A stretch of DNA of 64,000 nt from Mycolicibacterium peregrinum (GTDB lineage Bacteria; Actinomycetota; Actinomycetes; Mycobacteriales; Mycobacteriaceae). The translations under genes and the position numbers were made by a program. Numbering within the stretch: position 1 is the stretch's first letter; each line of letters begins with the position of its first letter. The stretch is from assembly GCF_002102345.1 (NCBI RefSeq), contig NZ_LQPP01000052.1:57380-121379 (forward strand). The letters run 5' to 3'. Shown in pieces: positions 34,860 to 43,841 of the stretch. The notes under the pieces were generated by a model. The model had not been told where the DNA came from, searched no databases, and saw only the letters and a program-made list of their open reading frames with translations.

Positions 34860-35720
34860 CTACGCCGGAACGAGCTCCACACCGGACAGCACGACGGCGT
34901 TGTCGCGCGACGGCGCGGTGAGCACGCCGATGAACTTGCCGTCTTCCTTCCAGATGTTGGCCTGCAGGGTCTCGCCGGGGATCACCACGCCGGCGAACCG
35001 GGCGCCGTAGGAAGCCACCTGAGACACGTCGCCGTCGAGCAGGTTGTCGACGATGGCCTTGCAGCCGATGCCGTAGGTGCACAGTCCATGGAGGATCGGC
35101 CGCTCGAAGCCCGCCGCTGCGGCGAAGGCCGGGTCCGAGTGCAGCGGATTGCGGTCACCGCACAGCCGGTACAGCAGTGCCTGCTGCGGCAGCGTCGGCA
35201 ACGAGATTTCGATATCCGGTGCGCGATCGGGCAGCTCGGCCGAGGTGGCCGGACCACGCTCGCCGCCGAAACCGCCCTCACCGCGGGCGAAGATCGACCT
35301 CTTGGTGGTCCACAGGACCTTTCCGGTCTCATCGGTCACCGTGGATTCGCTGACGATGACGGCGGCCTTGCCCTTGTCCCAGATCTCGGTGAAGCGCTGC
35401 ACCGACTTCGCGGTGCCACTGGTTGGGATCGGGCCGGGGACGCTGACAGCCTCGCTGGCGTGCAGCACCTTCGACAGCTCGATGTCGATGCCGGGGAACT
35501 GCACCTTGGGCGGCTCGGTCATGTGGAAGCTGACCGCGACGTTGCCGAACGTCGGCAGCACCTGCGGGGTGTCGTCGACGAGGTAGCGCAGCTCGCGTGA
35601 GCTCATCGGGTCGGCACCGGCGCCGAGGCCCAGGTGGTACAGCTGGATGTCACTGCTGGTCCAGGAGAACTCGATGGGTTCCAGCTCGGCGCCCAGCGCC
35701 TTGTCGAGATCGATTGGCAT
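34860..35720 (-). CDS. chsH3: MaoC-like enoyl-CoA hydratase, Rv3538-like
   Basis: A 286-residue double hot-dog protein resembling the hydratase-2 domain of HSD17B4. The N-terminal half has SWTSSDIQLYHLGLGAGADP; the catalytic half carries RLCGDRNPLHSDPAFAAAAGF (Asp and His of the hydratase motif) and ILHGLCTYGIGCKAI. In M. tuberculosis Rv3538 has been called ChsH3 and placed in cholesterol side-chain beta-oxidation; I use that symbol with moderate certainty. It starts directly after the kstD stop codon (TAGATG), so the two form an operon under the KstR operator at 37402. Confidence 0.85.
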   Translation of the reverse strand: MPIDLDKALGAELEPIEFSWTSSDIQLYHLGLGAGADPMSSRELRYLVDDTPQVLPTFGNVAVSFHMTEPPKVQFPGIDIELSKVLHASEAVSVPGPIPTSGTAKSVQRFTEIWDKGKAAVIVSESTVTDETGKVLWTTKRSIFARGEGGFGGERGPATSAELPDRAPDIEISLPTLPQQALLYRLCGDRNPLHSDPAFAAAAGFERPILHGLCTYGIGCKAIVDNLLDGDVSQVASYGARFAGVVIPGETLQANIWKEDGKFIGVLTAPSRDNAVVLSGVELVPA

Positions 35721-37400
35721 CTACTTCTTCCCTGCAATGTCGAGTGCCGCGAGGTATCCGAACGTCATGGCGGGACCAATGGTTCCGCCGGGGCCGGGGT
35801 AGGTGTGACCCATCACCGGTGAGCTGACGTTACCTGCGGCGTACAGGCCCTCGATCACGGAGTCGTCGTCGCGGAGCACCCGGCCGACCAGATCGGTGCG
35901 CACACCGCCCTTGGTGCCCAGGTCGCCCGGAACCATCTTGGCCGCGTAGTACGGGCCGTGCTTGATCTCGCCGAGGTTGGGATTGGGCTTGTTGGTGGGA
36001 TCGCCATAGTAGCGGTCGTAGGCGCTCTCGCCGCGGTGGAAGTCCTCGTCCACCCCGGAGCGGGCGAAGCCGTTGAACCGGTCGATGGTCGCGGCGAACG
36101 CGTCGGCCGGCAAACCGGTCTTGGCGGCGAGTTCCTCGAGGGTGTCGGCCTTGACGATGACGCCGGACTCCAGCCACTTCTTCGGAATACGTTGTCCGGG
36201 TTGCAGGCCCGCGAAGATGAAGCGGTCGCGGTACTGCTGGTCGAAGATCAGCCAGGCCGGGATGTTCTCGCCGGGGCCCGCGCCCTGGCCGTACTCGCCG
36301 CCGTACATGTGGTGGCAGGCCTCGACATACGGCATCGACTCGTTCATGAACCGCTTGCCGGCCATGTTGACGATGATCGACCCGGGGGAGTTGCGCTCGG
36401 ACAGGGCGAACCACGGGGAGTCGACGAGCGGGACCGTCGGGCCCCACCACGAGTCCTCCATGAATTCGAGTGCGGCGCCCTGCTTTTCGGCGGCCAGGAT
36501 GCCGTCGCCGGTGTTGGCCACCGCGCCAACGGTCCACTCGGTGGTGATGGGGGCGCGCTGGTACTTCACCCGCATCTGCTCGTTGTGCTCGAACCCGCCG
36601 GAGCCCAGGATCACTGCGCGGCGCGCGCGGATCAGTTGCGGCTCAGCGGAAGTGTCGCGGGGATCGACAACGTACACGCCGCGGACGACGCCGTCCTCGA
36701 CGTAGAGATCGGTCAGCGCGGTGTTCAGCTGGACCGGTACGCCGGCCTGCTGGAGGCCGATGCGCAGCGGGGCGATGAGCGCGCGGCCCATGCCGACCAG
36801 GTTCTTGCCGGTGGCGTTGGCCCACACTGAGCGGACGCCCACCTTGAGGCTGCGCAGCACGCCGCGGGGATGACGCTTGAGCTGGTTGAGCCGGACATAG
36901 TCCTGCTGCATCACCACCATGTTCATCGGCACCTTGCCGTACGGCGGCTCCAGGCCCTTCTCGTCAACGCCGAGCTTCTTGGCGTTGAACGGCTTGGGTT
37001 CCACCGAGCGGCCGGTGGGCTTGCCGCCGGGCGTCTCGGGGTAGTAGTCGGAGTATCCGGGCACCCAGCACAGCTTCAGCGGCGAGTGCTTGAGGACGAA
37101 CGACAGCATCTCCGGCGACCGGTCGAGGTAGGTGTCGATCTTCTCCGCGGGCACCACGTCACCGATGATTTTGTGCAGGTAGGTGCGGGCGGCCTCGGGG
37201 GTGTCTTTCACGCCGTCGCGTTTGAGAATCTCGTTGTTCGGGATCCAGACCCCACCACCTGACCGCGCAGTGGAACCTCCATAGTGCGGCGCCTTCTCTA
37301 CGACTACTGTCGAGAGGCCCTGATGGGCAGCGGTGAGGGCGGCGACCATGCCGGCAGCGCCGCTGCCGACCACGACAACGTCGTACTCCTGTCCAGTCAT
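35721..37400 (-). CDS. kstD: 3-ketosteroid delta1-dehydrogenase KstD
   Basis: A ~559-residue FAD enzyme that introduces the C1-C2 double bond into ring A of 3-ketosteroids, a prerequisite for ring B opening. The N-terminal dinucleotide fold is VVVVGSGAAGMVAALTAAH followed by VEKAPHYGGSTARSGGG; the C-terminal catalytic region has HGPYYAAKMVPGDLGTKGGV, where KstD enzymes have an active-site Tyr and Gly, and the FAD-binding GNVSSPVMGHTYPGPGGTIG. The ATG at 37400 (MTGQEYDVVV) is chosen over an upstream frame start because the family begins here. The KstR operator starts two bases upstream, so the message is leaderless or nearly so. Confidence 0.95.
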   Translation of the reverse strand: MTGQEYDVVVVGSGAAGMVAALTAAHQGLSTVVVEKAPHYGGSTARSGGGVWIPNNEILKRDGVKDTPEAARTYLHKIIGDVVPAEKIDTYLDRSPEMLSFVLKHSPLKLCWVPGYSDYYPETPGGKPTGRSVEPKPFNAKKLGVDEKGLEPPYGKVPMNMVVMQQDYVRLNQLKRHPRGVLRSLKVGVRSVWANATGKNLVGMGRALIAPLRIGLQQAGVPVQLNTALTDLYVEDGVVRGVYVVDPRDTSAEPQLIRARRAVILGSGGFEHNEQMRVKYQRAPITTEWTVGAVANTGDGILAAEKQGAALEFMEDSWWGPTVPLVDSPWFALSERNSPGSIIVNMAGKRFMNESMPYVEACHHMYGGEYGQGAGPGENIPAWLIFDQQYRDRFIFAGLQPGQRIPKKWLESGVIVKADTLEELAAKTGLPADAFAATIDRFNGFARSGVDEDFHRGESAYDRYYGDPTNKPNPNLGEIKHGPYYAAKMVPGDLGTKGGVRTDLVGRVLRDDDSVIEGLYAAGNVSSPVMGHTYPGPGGTIGPAMTFGYLAALDIAGKK

Positions 37401-37401
37401 G

Positions 37402-37415
37402 TAGAACACGTTATA
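37402..37415. promoter_or_regulatory. KstR operator between kstD and hsaE
   Basis: TAGAACACGTTATA matches TnnAACnnGTTnnA at all fixed positions. It abuts the kstD start and lies 58 bases upstream of hsaE, so it can repress both divergent operons. Confidence 0.92.
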
Positions 37416-37473
37416 GAATTGACCGGCAATCCAACAACCGCCCCGGTCAAAGAAGTGAGGGGAATTCACCAGA

Positions 37474-38259
37474 ATGCTTAGTGACGAGGTACGCGTTCAG
37501 CTGGCGGCCGATCTGGCCCAGGCTGAGCGCAGCCGGGTCCCGATGACTCCGTTGACCGACGGCCACCCCGACATCGATGTGGTTGATGCCTACGAGATCC
37601 AGCTGATCAATATCCGTCAGCGGGTCGCCGAGGGCGCCCGCATCGTGGGTCACAAGGTCGGACTGTCCAGCAAGGCGATGCAGGACATGATGGGTGTCGA
37701 CGAGCCCGACTACGGCCACCTCCTCGACGAGATGCAGCTTTTCGAGGACCGGCCGGTCACATCGTCCAACTATCTCTACCCGCGAGTCGAGGTTGAGCTC
37801 GCATTCATTCTGGCCGGCGATCTGCCGGGGGCCGGTTGCACCGAGGAAGACGTGCTCGCCGCCACCGCCGCGGTCGCCCCGGCGATCGAGCTGATCGACA
37901 CCCGCATCACCAACTGGCAGATCAAGTTGTGCGACACCATCGCGGACAACGCCAGCAGCGCCGGATGGGTGCTGGGCGAAACCCGCGTCTCGCCCAAGGA
38001 CATCGATGTCAGCAACATCGACGCTGTGTTGACCAACCGAGGTGAGTTCGTGGCCCAGGGCAACAGTGAGGCGGTGCTGGGCAATCCCGTCACCGCGGTG
38101 GCCTGGCTGGCCCGCAAGGTGGAGAGCTTCGGGGTGCGTTTGGAGGCCGGCGACATCGTGTTGCCCGGGGCGTTCATGCGTGCGATAGATGCACCTCCGG
38201 GCAGCGATTTCGTCGCTGAGTTCACCGGGTTAGGTTCAGTGCATCTTTCTTTCGAATGA
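37474..38259 (+). CDS. hsaE: HsaE, 2-hydroxypenta-2,4-dienoate-type hydratase
   Basis: A 261-residue member of the MhpD/fumarylacetoacetase-fold hydratase family. HsaE hydrates 2-hydroxyhexa-2,4-dienoate, the C6 fragment released by HsaD from rings A/B, to 4-hydroxy-2-oxohexanoate. Metal- and substrate-site regions are VGHKVGLSSKAMQ, YPRVEVELAFIL (metal-binding glutamates) and LPGAFMRAIDAPPG. It is the first gene of hsaE-hsaG-hsaF, corresponding to Rv3536c, and reads from the KstR-controlled region shared with kstD. Confidence 0.93.
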   Translation: MLSDEVRVQLAADLAQAERSRVPMTPLTDGHPDIDVVDAYEIQLINIRQRVAEGARIVGHKVGLSSKAMQDMMGVDEPDYGHLLDEMQLFEDRPVTSSNYLYPRVEVELAFILAGDLPGAGCTEEDVLAATAAVAPAIELIDTRITNWQIKLCDTIADNASSAGWVLGETRVSPKDIDVSNIDAVLTNRGEFVAQGNSEAVLGNPVTAVAWLARKVESFGVRLEAGDIVLPGAFMRAIDAPPGSDFVAEFTGLGSVHLSFE

Positions 38260-38282
38260 TGTTTCGAGGATAGGGAGCCGCT

Positions 38283-39203
38283 ATGGCTGAGAAGGCATCA
38301 GTTGCCATCGTCGGGTCGGGCAACATCAGCACCGACCTGCTGTACAAATTGCTGCGTTCGGAGTGGCTGGAGCCACGCTGGATGATCGGCATCGACCCGG
38401 AATCCGAGGGTCTGGCCCGGGCGCGCAAGCTGGGCCTGGAAACCAGCCATGAGGGTGTGGACTGGCTGCTGGCCCAAGCCGACAAGCCGGACTTGGTGTT
38501 CGAGGCCACCAGCGCCTACGTGCACCGGGACGCCGCGCCGCGCTACGAAGAGGCCGGCATCCGCGCGATCGACCTGACCCCGGCCGCCGTCGGCCCCGGC
38601 GTGATCCCGCCGGCGAACCTGCGCGCGCACCTGGACGCACCGAACGTCAACATGGTCACCTGCGGTGGCCAGGCGACGATCCCGATGGTCTATGCGGTGA
38701 GCCGTGTGGTGGACGTTCCTTACGCCGAGATCGTGGCGTCGGTGTCGTCGGCCTCGGCCGGTCCGGGCACCCGCGCCAACATCGACGAGTTCACCAAGAC
38801 CACCAGCGCCGGTGTGCGCGATATCGGTGGGGCCCGCAGCGGCAAGGCGATCATCATCTTGAACCCGGCCGAGCCGCCGATGATCATGCGCGACACCATC
38901 TTCTGCGCGATCCCCGAGGACGCCGACCACGCCGCGATCACGCAGTCGATCAAGGACGTGGTGGCGGAGGTGCAGACCTATGTACCGGGCTACCGCCTGC
39001 TCAACGAACCGCAGTTCGACGAACCGTCGGTGGTCAACGGTGGAAACCACCTGGTCACGGTGTTCGTGGAAGTGGAGGGTGCCGGTGACTACCTGCCGCC
39101 CTACGCTGGAAATCTGGACATCATGACCGCGGCGGCGACCAAGGTCGGCGAGGAAATCGCCAAAGAGCGCCTGGCCGCCCCGGCCGGAGGAGGCCAAGCA
39201 TGA
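38283..39203 (+). CDS. hsaG: HsaG, acylating (propion)aldehyde dehydrogenase
   Basis: A 306-residue DmpF-type CoA-acylating aldehyde dehydrogenase. HsaG converts the propionaldehyde released by HsaF to propionyl-CoA by substrate channelling. The N-terminal NAD motif is VAIVGSGNISTDLLYKL, the catalytic cysteine lies in VNMVTCGGQATIPM, and VSSASAGPGTRANIDEFTKTT is typical. Its stop overlaps the hsaF start by four bases (ATGA), in keeping with the tight HsaF-HsaG complex. Confidence 0.94.
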   Translation: MAEKASVAIVGSGNISTDLLYKLLRSEWLEPRWMIGIDPESEGLARARKLGLETSHEGVDWLLAQADKPDLVFEATSAYVHRDAAPRYEEAGIRAIDLTPAAVGPGVIPPANLRAHLDAPNVNMVTCGGQATIPMVYAVSRVVDVPYAEIVASVSSASAGPGTRANIDEFTKTTSAGVRDIGGARSGKAIIILNPAEPPMIMRDTIFCAIPEDADHAAITQSIKDVVAEVQTYVPGYRLLNEPQFDEPSVVNGGNHLVTVFVEVEGAGDYLPPYAGNLDIMTAAATKVGEEIAKERLAAPAGGGQA

Positions 39204-40252
39204 GCGACATTTTCTTCAATTCCGCCTGGGACGTCCGGATGACCGACACGTCACTGCGTGACGGGTCCCATCACAAGCGGCACCAGTTCACCAAGGACGA
39301 GGTCGGCGCGATCGTCGCCGCCCTGGATGCCGCCGGTGTGCCGGTCATCGAGGTGACCCACGGCGACGGGCTGGGCGGGTCCAGCTTCAACTACGGGTTC
39401 TCCAAGACCCCGGAGCAGGAGCTGATCAAGCTGGCCGCCGAGACGGCCAAGGAAGCCAAGATCGCCTTCCTGATGCTGCCCGGTGTGGGCACCAAGGAAG
39501 ACATCAAGGAAGCGCAGAACAACGGCGGCTCGATCTGCCGCATCGCGACCCACTGCACCGAGGCCGACGTCTCGATCCAGCACTTCGGGCTCGCCCGTGA
39601 GCTGGGCCTTGAGACCGTCGGGTTCTTGATGATGAGCCACACCATTTCGCCGGAGAAGCTGGCCAAGCAGGCCCGCATCATGGCCGACGCCGGCTGCCAG
39701 TGCGTCTATGTCGTGGACTCCGCGGGCGCCCTGGTGCTCGAAGGTGTCGCCGACCGGGTGTCGGCTCTGGTCGCCGAACTCGGTAACGATGCGCAGGTCG
39801 GTTTTCACGGCCACGAGAACCTCGGCCTGGGCGTGGCCAATTCGGTCGAGGCGGTGCGCGCGGGTGCCAAGCAGATCGACGGCTCGTGCCGTCGGTTCGG
39901 CGCAGGTGCGGGCAACGCGCCGGTCGAGGCGCTGGTCGGGGTGTTCGACAAGATCGGTGTCAAGACCGGTATCGACTTCTTCGATATCGCCGATGCCGCC
40001 GAAGAGGTTGTCGCCCCGGCGATGCCGGCCGAGTGCCTGCTGGACCGCAACGCGCTGGTGATGGGCTATGCGGGGGTGTACTCCAGCTTCCTCAAGCACG
40101 CGGTGCGCCAGGGCGAACGCTATGGGGTGCCCGCCCACGAGCTGCTGCTGCGCGTCGGCCAGCGCAAGCTGATCGGCGGTCAGGAAGACCAGCTGATCGA
40201 CATCGCGCTGGAGATCAAGCGCGAACAGGAAGCCGAGAAGGCGAAGGCCTGA
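39200..40252 (+). CDS. hsaF: HsaF, 4-hydroxy-2-oxoacid aldolase
   Basis: A 350-residue DmpG-type class II aldolase with an HMGL-like TIM barrel. It splits 4-hydroxy-2-oxohexanoate into pyruvate and propionaldehyde. The metal and pyruvate site is in MTDTSLRDGSHHKRHQF near the N-terminus and VGFHGHENLGLGVANS (metal histidines). A C-terminal communication domain (~260-345) contacts HsaG. The operon ends at the hairpin at 40260. Confidence 0.94.
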   Translation: MSDIFFNSAWDVRMTDTSLRDGSHHKRHQFTKDEVGAIVAALDAAGVPVIEVTHGDGLGGSSFNYGFSKTPEQELIKLAAETAKEAKIAFLMLPGVGTKEDIKEAQNNGGSICRIATHCTEADVSIQHFGLARELGLETVGFLMMSHTISPEKLAKQARIMADAGCQCVYVVDSAGALVLEGVADRVSALVAELGNDAQVGFHGHENLGLGVANSVEAVRAGAKQIDGSCRRFGAGAGNAPVEALVGVFDKIGVKTGIDFFDIADAAEEVVAPAMPAECLLDRNALVMGYAGVYSSFLKHAVRQGERYGVPAHELLLRVGQRKLIGGQEDQLIDIALEIKREQEAEKAKA

Positions 40253-40259
40253 CTTCGTA

Positions 40260-40306
40260 AGCACTGCCGCGCTGGGCTCTCCGGGATCGGAGGGCCCAGC
40301 GTGCTT
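40260..40306 (+). terminator. Hairpin terminator after hsaEGF
   Basis: A 14-bp stem with one mismatch (CGCTGGGCTCTCCG with CGGAGGGCCCAGCG), extended by GCAC/GTGC outside and followed by TTT. It starts ~10 bases after the hsaF stop. Confidence 0.8.
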
Positions 40307-40343
40307 TGCGGGGGTGTCATTCGTGCCCGGCATGATTGGGGCC

Positions 40344-42419
40344 ATGACTACCCGCGAGCAGGCCCAGTCGATCCTCGAACAACTGGCCGGACCCGCCGCG
40401 GTGCTACGCGATGACCAGTGGGCCGCCATCGAGGCCCTGGTGGTCGAGCGGCGCCGGGCATTGGTCGTACAGCGCACGGGGTGGGGCAAATCCGCGGTCT
40501 ACTTCATCGCGGCCAAGCTGCTGCGTGCCTCCGGTCGCGGGCCGACTGTCATCGTCTCCCCGCTCCTGGCGTTGATGCGCAACCAGGTGGCCGCTGCCGA
40601 GCGGGCCGGAGTGCGGGCCGCCACGATCAACTCCGGCAATGTCACGGAGTGGGACGCGATCCATCAGCAGGTCGCCGACGGGGAACTCGACGTGCTGCTC
40701 GTCAGTCCCGAGCGGCTCAACAATCCCGATTTCCGTGACAACGTCCTACCGGCCCTGGCTGCCGACGCCGGCTTGGTGGTGGTCGACGAGGCGCACTGCG
40801 TCTCGGACTGGGGGCACGACTTCCGGCCCGACTATCGCCGGATCCGTACCCTGATCGCCGAATTGGGTTCTGAGGTACCGGTTCTCGCCACTACCGCGAC
40901 CGCCAACGACCGGGTGGTCAGTGACGTCGCGGCCCAGTTGGGGGTGGGCGGCTCGGATACCTTGGTGCTGCGTGGCGGGCTGGACCGCGAGTCGTTGCGC
41001 CTGTCGGTCGTGCAGGCGGGCACCCCCGCACAGCGTGCCGCCTGGATTGCGGCGCAACTGGACTCCCTGCCCGGCTCCGGCATCATCTACACCCTGACGG
41101 TGGCCCAGGCGCATGACGTGGCGGCGCTGTTGGCCGAGCGCGGCCACAAGGTGGCCGCCTATACCGGGTCCACCGACACCGCCGAACGCGAGCAACTGGA
41201 AGCCGATCTGCTCGGCAATCGGGTCAAGGCGCTGGTGGCGACGTCAGCGTTGGGGATGGGCTTCGACAAGCCCGACCTGGGCTTCGTCGTGCACCTAGGG
41301 GCGCCGTCGTCTCCGATCGCCTATTACCAGCAGGTGGGCCGCGCCGGTCGCGCCACCGACAGCGCCGAGGTGATCCTGCTTCCCGGCACCGAGGATCAGG
41401 ACGTCTGGAGGTACTTCGCATCGGTGGCGTTCCCGTCGGAATCGATGGTGCGCCATGTCATCGGTGCCCTGGAGACCGACCGTGCTCAGTCCACCCAGGC
41501 GTTGGAACCCCTGGTCGATCTCAACCGGTCGCGACTCGAGATGGTGCTCAAGGTGCTCGATGTGGACGGTGCGGTACGCCGGGTGAAGGGCGGCTGGATC
41601 GGTACGGGAGAGCCGTGGAGCTATGACGAGCCCCGCTACCGGGCACTCGACGAGGCGCGCCGCCGGGAGCAGCAGGCGATGCTCGACTATCAGGCCACGG
41701 ACAGCTGCCGGATGGTGTTCCTGCGCGGTCAGCTCGATGATCCCGAGCTGGTTCCCGACGCTCGGTGTGGGCGGTGTGACAACTGCACCGGCCGGCGTTA
41801 CGAGGCCGCGGTGGCGCAGGACATCCTCGCCGACACCGCCCGGCGGTTGTCCCGTCCCGGTGTCCTGGTTGCCCCGCGCAAGCAGTGGCCGTCCGGACTG
41901 GCCGCGCTGGGTGTGCCGCTGTCCGGCCGAATCACCGAGGGCGCTGCGCCGGGCCGGGCGATCGGCCGACTCACCGATCTCGGTTGGGGGGCAAGGCTGC
42001 GGCGCCTCCTCGCCGAACCCGACGGCGAGGTACCTGACGACGTGATCGGTGCGGCCATCGAGGTCCTCAAGGCATGGGATTGGGATCAGCGGCCGGCTGC
42101 GGTCATCGGTCTGGACTCTCACACACACCCGCTGTTGATCTCTTCCACGGTGCAGCGGCTGGCGCAGATCGGGCGGCTGACAGATGTGGGTGTCCTGTCC
42201 TATAGCCCGCAGCACCGCCCTGTCACCGCGGCGAATTCGGCGTATCGGGTCGCAGCGTTGGACGGGGCGTGGGAACAGCCACGACTCGATCCGAAGGGGC
42301 CGGTGTTGTTGGTCGATGACATGACCGACACCGGATGGACCTTGACGATGGCCACCCGCATGCTGCGCGACGCCGGCGCGAGTGCGGTACTGCCGTTCGT
42401 GCTGGCAAGCGTCAGCTGA
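40344..42419 (+). CDS. RecQ-like ATP-dependent DNA helicase with C-terminal phosphoribosyltransferase-like region
   Basis: About 691 residues. Helicase core: Walker A-like QRTGWGKSAVYF, DEAH motif VVDEAHCVSDWGHDFRPDYR, ATATANDRV (motif III) and QVGRAGRATDSAEV (motif VI). A RecQ zinc-binding set of four cysteines follows (DSCRMVFL ... ARCGRCDNCTGRR). Unlike E. coli RecQ there is no clear HRDC domain; the C-terminal ~180 residues contain VLLVDDMTDTGWTLTMATRM, which matches the PRPP-binding loop of type I phosphoribosyltransferases (two acidic residues, then TDTGWT). It probably acts in DNA repair; the role of the PRT-like part is unknown. ATG at 40344 is preferred; a GTG at 40314 is possible. 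It is transcribed away from the sterol genes. Confidence 0.85.
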   Translation: MTTREQAQSILEQLAGPAAVLRDDQWAAIEALVVERRRALVVQRTGWGKSAVYFIAAKLLRASGRGPTVIVSPLLALMRNQVAAAERAGVRAATINSGNVTEWDAIHQQVADGELDVLLVSPERLNNPDFRDNVLPALAADAGLVVVDEAHCVSDWGHDFRPDYRRIRTLIAELGSEVPVLATTATANDRVVSDVAAQLGVGGSDTLVLRGGLDRESLRLSVVQAGTPAQRAAWIAAQLDSLPGSGIIYTLTVAQAHDVAALLAERGHKVAAYTGSTDTAEREQLEADLLGNRVKALVATSALGMGFDKPDLGFVVHLGAPSSPIAYYQQVGRAGRATDSAEVILLPGTEDQDVWRYFASVAFPSESMVRHVIGALETDRAQSTQALEPLVDLNRSRLEMVLKVLDVDGAVRRVKGGWIGTGEPWSYDEPRYRALDEARRREQQAMLDYQATDSCRMVFLRGQLDDPELVPDARCGRCDNCTGRRYEAAVAQDILADTARRLSRPGVLVAPRKQWPSGLAALGVPLSGRITEGAAPGRAIGRLTDLGWGARLRRLLAEPDGEVPDDVIGAAIEVLKAWDWDQRPAAVIGLDSHTHPLLISSTVQRLAQIGRLTDVGVLSYSPQHRPVTAANSAYRVAALDGAWEQPRLDPKGPVLLVDDMTDTGWTLTMATRMLRDAGASAVLPFVLASVS

Positions 42420-42857
42420 CGTTTGCGAATCGATTTCCGAAGCCTCAATCAAGATCTGAAATATTGTGCAACGAATTCCGTAGGCCGCCATTTATTTCAC
42501 TTGTCAACAATTAATGGCAGGGGTGCACGCCGAATGTTTGATATTGATGTGACTCTCCTGGGAGGCCTCTGTTAGCCAGGTTGGCCCTTACTTGCGTGCG
42601 CAAACTTTGAGGCAGGTGATCTTGACCGGCGATATTCGTGTTGGTTTAGCGCAAGCTTGGCTAACTCCATGGTTGCCTTCATTGCCCGTGAATCCCGCGG
42701 GCGGCGGCGTTGCCGTGATCGGGCAAGGTTTGCTGATTGTCTGCACGGCTATGCATTTCAAGTCTGTTACCGGGTACTGGCAGGCTTGTCGGGTCGGCGG
42801 TTCACCCAGACCGTTTCGCTGGATTGAACTACACGGATGTCGTGCAGGTCGGGTGGG
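42420..42857. other. Low-GC non-coding stretch between recQ-like and DUF2505 genes
   Basis: About 440 bases, markedly more A/T-rich than the rest of the window for the first ~150. It contains an inverted repeat GCCATTTATT...AATTAATGGC at 42487-42518. A forward open frame at 42592-42867 has no protein-like character and is not annotated. I see no integrase, tRNA or att-like repeat. It marks the left edge of the non-sterol region with the NRPS. Confidence 0.6.
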
Positions 42858-43361
42858 TCAGGCGTGACTCGTGATCCATTCGGCCGTGAAGCGCTGCACG
42901 ACGGAGATGTTCTGCACCAACATGCGGCCCATCAGGTTCTCGATCTTGCCGCCGACCAGCGGGACCTTGAACTCCGCGGTCGCTGCACACTTGAGCTGGG
43001 AACCCTCCGACCTGGGTGTTATCAGTGCCGTGCCCACCCAGGACCCGGGCGCTCCGTGCGGCACGACGCTGACCTCTCCGCGCACGCGCCCGCCGCCGAT
43101 CGCGCGCCATATCTCCTGTTGGACTATCTGAAACTCTTTTGGAAAGAACTTGGTGACAGGTCCTGGTAGGCCGTCTGGTCGCAGGTCGTGGACGACGACC
43201 GTGGTGACGCAGCCGTCGGTGTCGACCGTCAAGGTGTCCAGCCGGCCGATGCTGCCGAACTTCTTCAGCCGGGCAAGCCAGTAGTCTCGTTCGCCGAACG
43301 CAGAATGGATTTGCTCCACTGTGGCTGATGAGTCGACCGTGAAGTCAAATGACCGCGACAC
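42858..43361 (-). CDS. DUF2505 family protein (SRPBCC-like)
   Basis: About 167 residues starting at GTG 43361 (VSRSFDFTVDSS). Blocks QIHSAFGERDYWLARL, FFPKEFQIVQQEIWRAIGGG, KCAATAEFKVPLVGGKIENL and NISVVQRFTAEWI are the DUF2505 pattern, a START/SRPBCC-like fold common and multicopy in mycobacteria with unknown ligands. An open frame continues upstream to 43616 without family-like sequence. It is divergent from mbtH-NRPS across ~200 bases; whether it is part of that cluster is unclear. Confidence 0.78.
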   Translation of the reverse strand: MSRSFDFTVDSSATVEQIHSAFGERDYWLARLKKFGSIGRLDTLTVDTDGCVTTVVVHDLRPDGLPGPVTKFFPKEFQIVQQEIWRAIGGGRVRGEVSVVPHGAPGSWVGTALITPRSEGSQLKCAATAEFKVPLVGGKIENLMGRMLVQNISVVQRFTAEWITSHA

Positions 43362-43563
43362 AGCAACAGAGTATGCCTGGATCTTCGATTTCTGCACCCC
43401 CGTGAAGAGAACTCGATATGCTGGCGCCCTGCAACTAGGTACGTCATAGCTGTGGTGGGCCAAAGAAACATAAACAACGCGGGCGCAGGTGTGGGGTAAT
43501 ACTGTCCTGCCGCCGGAACGTTGCAAAGCTTTTACTGGTCTACTCGACGGCGGGGAGGACCAG
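43362..43563. other. Intergenic promoter region of mbtH-NRPS
   Basis: About 200 bases between divergent starts. GGTAATACT near 43495 could be a -10 element for the forward operon (weak evidence). I see no operator of known type; neither KstR nor KstR2 sites are present. Confidence 0.4.
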
Positions 43564-43794
43564 ATGAGCATCAACCCTTTTGACGATGACAACGGCCGTT
43601 TTCTCGTCTTGATCAACGACGAGGAGCAACACAGCCTGTGGCCGACGTTCGCCGACGTCCCGGCCGGCTGGAGGGTGGCCTACGGCGAAGCGGATCGCAC
43701 TGCGTGTCTGGACTACATCGAACAGAACTGGCCGGACATCCGGCCGAAAACCTTGCGCGACAGGTTGGCGCAAGGTCAGACCTCTGACAGGTAG
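43564..43794 (+). CDS. MbtH-like protein
   Basis: A 76-residue MbtH-family protein, the small partner that binds and activates or stabilises NRPS adenylation domains. The family signature is present: NPFDDDNGRFLVLIND, EEQHSLWPTF, VPAGWRVAYGEADR and YIEQNWPDIRP, with the conserved tryptophans. The ATG at 43564 has GGGGAGG upstream. It is 47 bases upstream of the NRPS and is probably essential for at least some of its A domains. Confidence 0.95.
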   Translation: MSINPFDDDNGRFLVLINDEEQHSLWPTFADVPAGWRVAYGEADRTACLDYIEQNWPDIRPKTLRDRLAQGQTSDR

Positions 43795-43841
43795 ACGGGC
43801 CCGGGGGGGACTCGCATTACAGCTCGCGGTGGGAGATTCCG

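Noticed and set aside
42592..42867. Forward 91-codon frame in the low-GC gap
   Set aside because: No ribosome binding site and no protein-like pattern; it overlaps the end of the DUF2505 gene.
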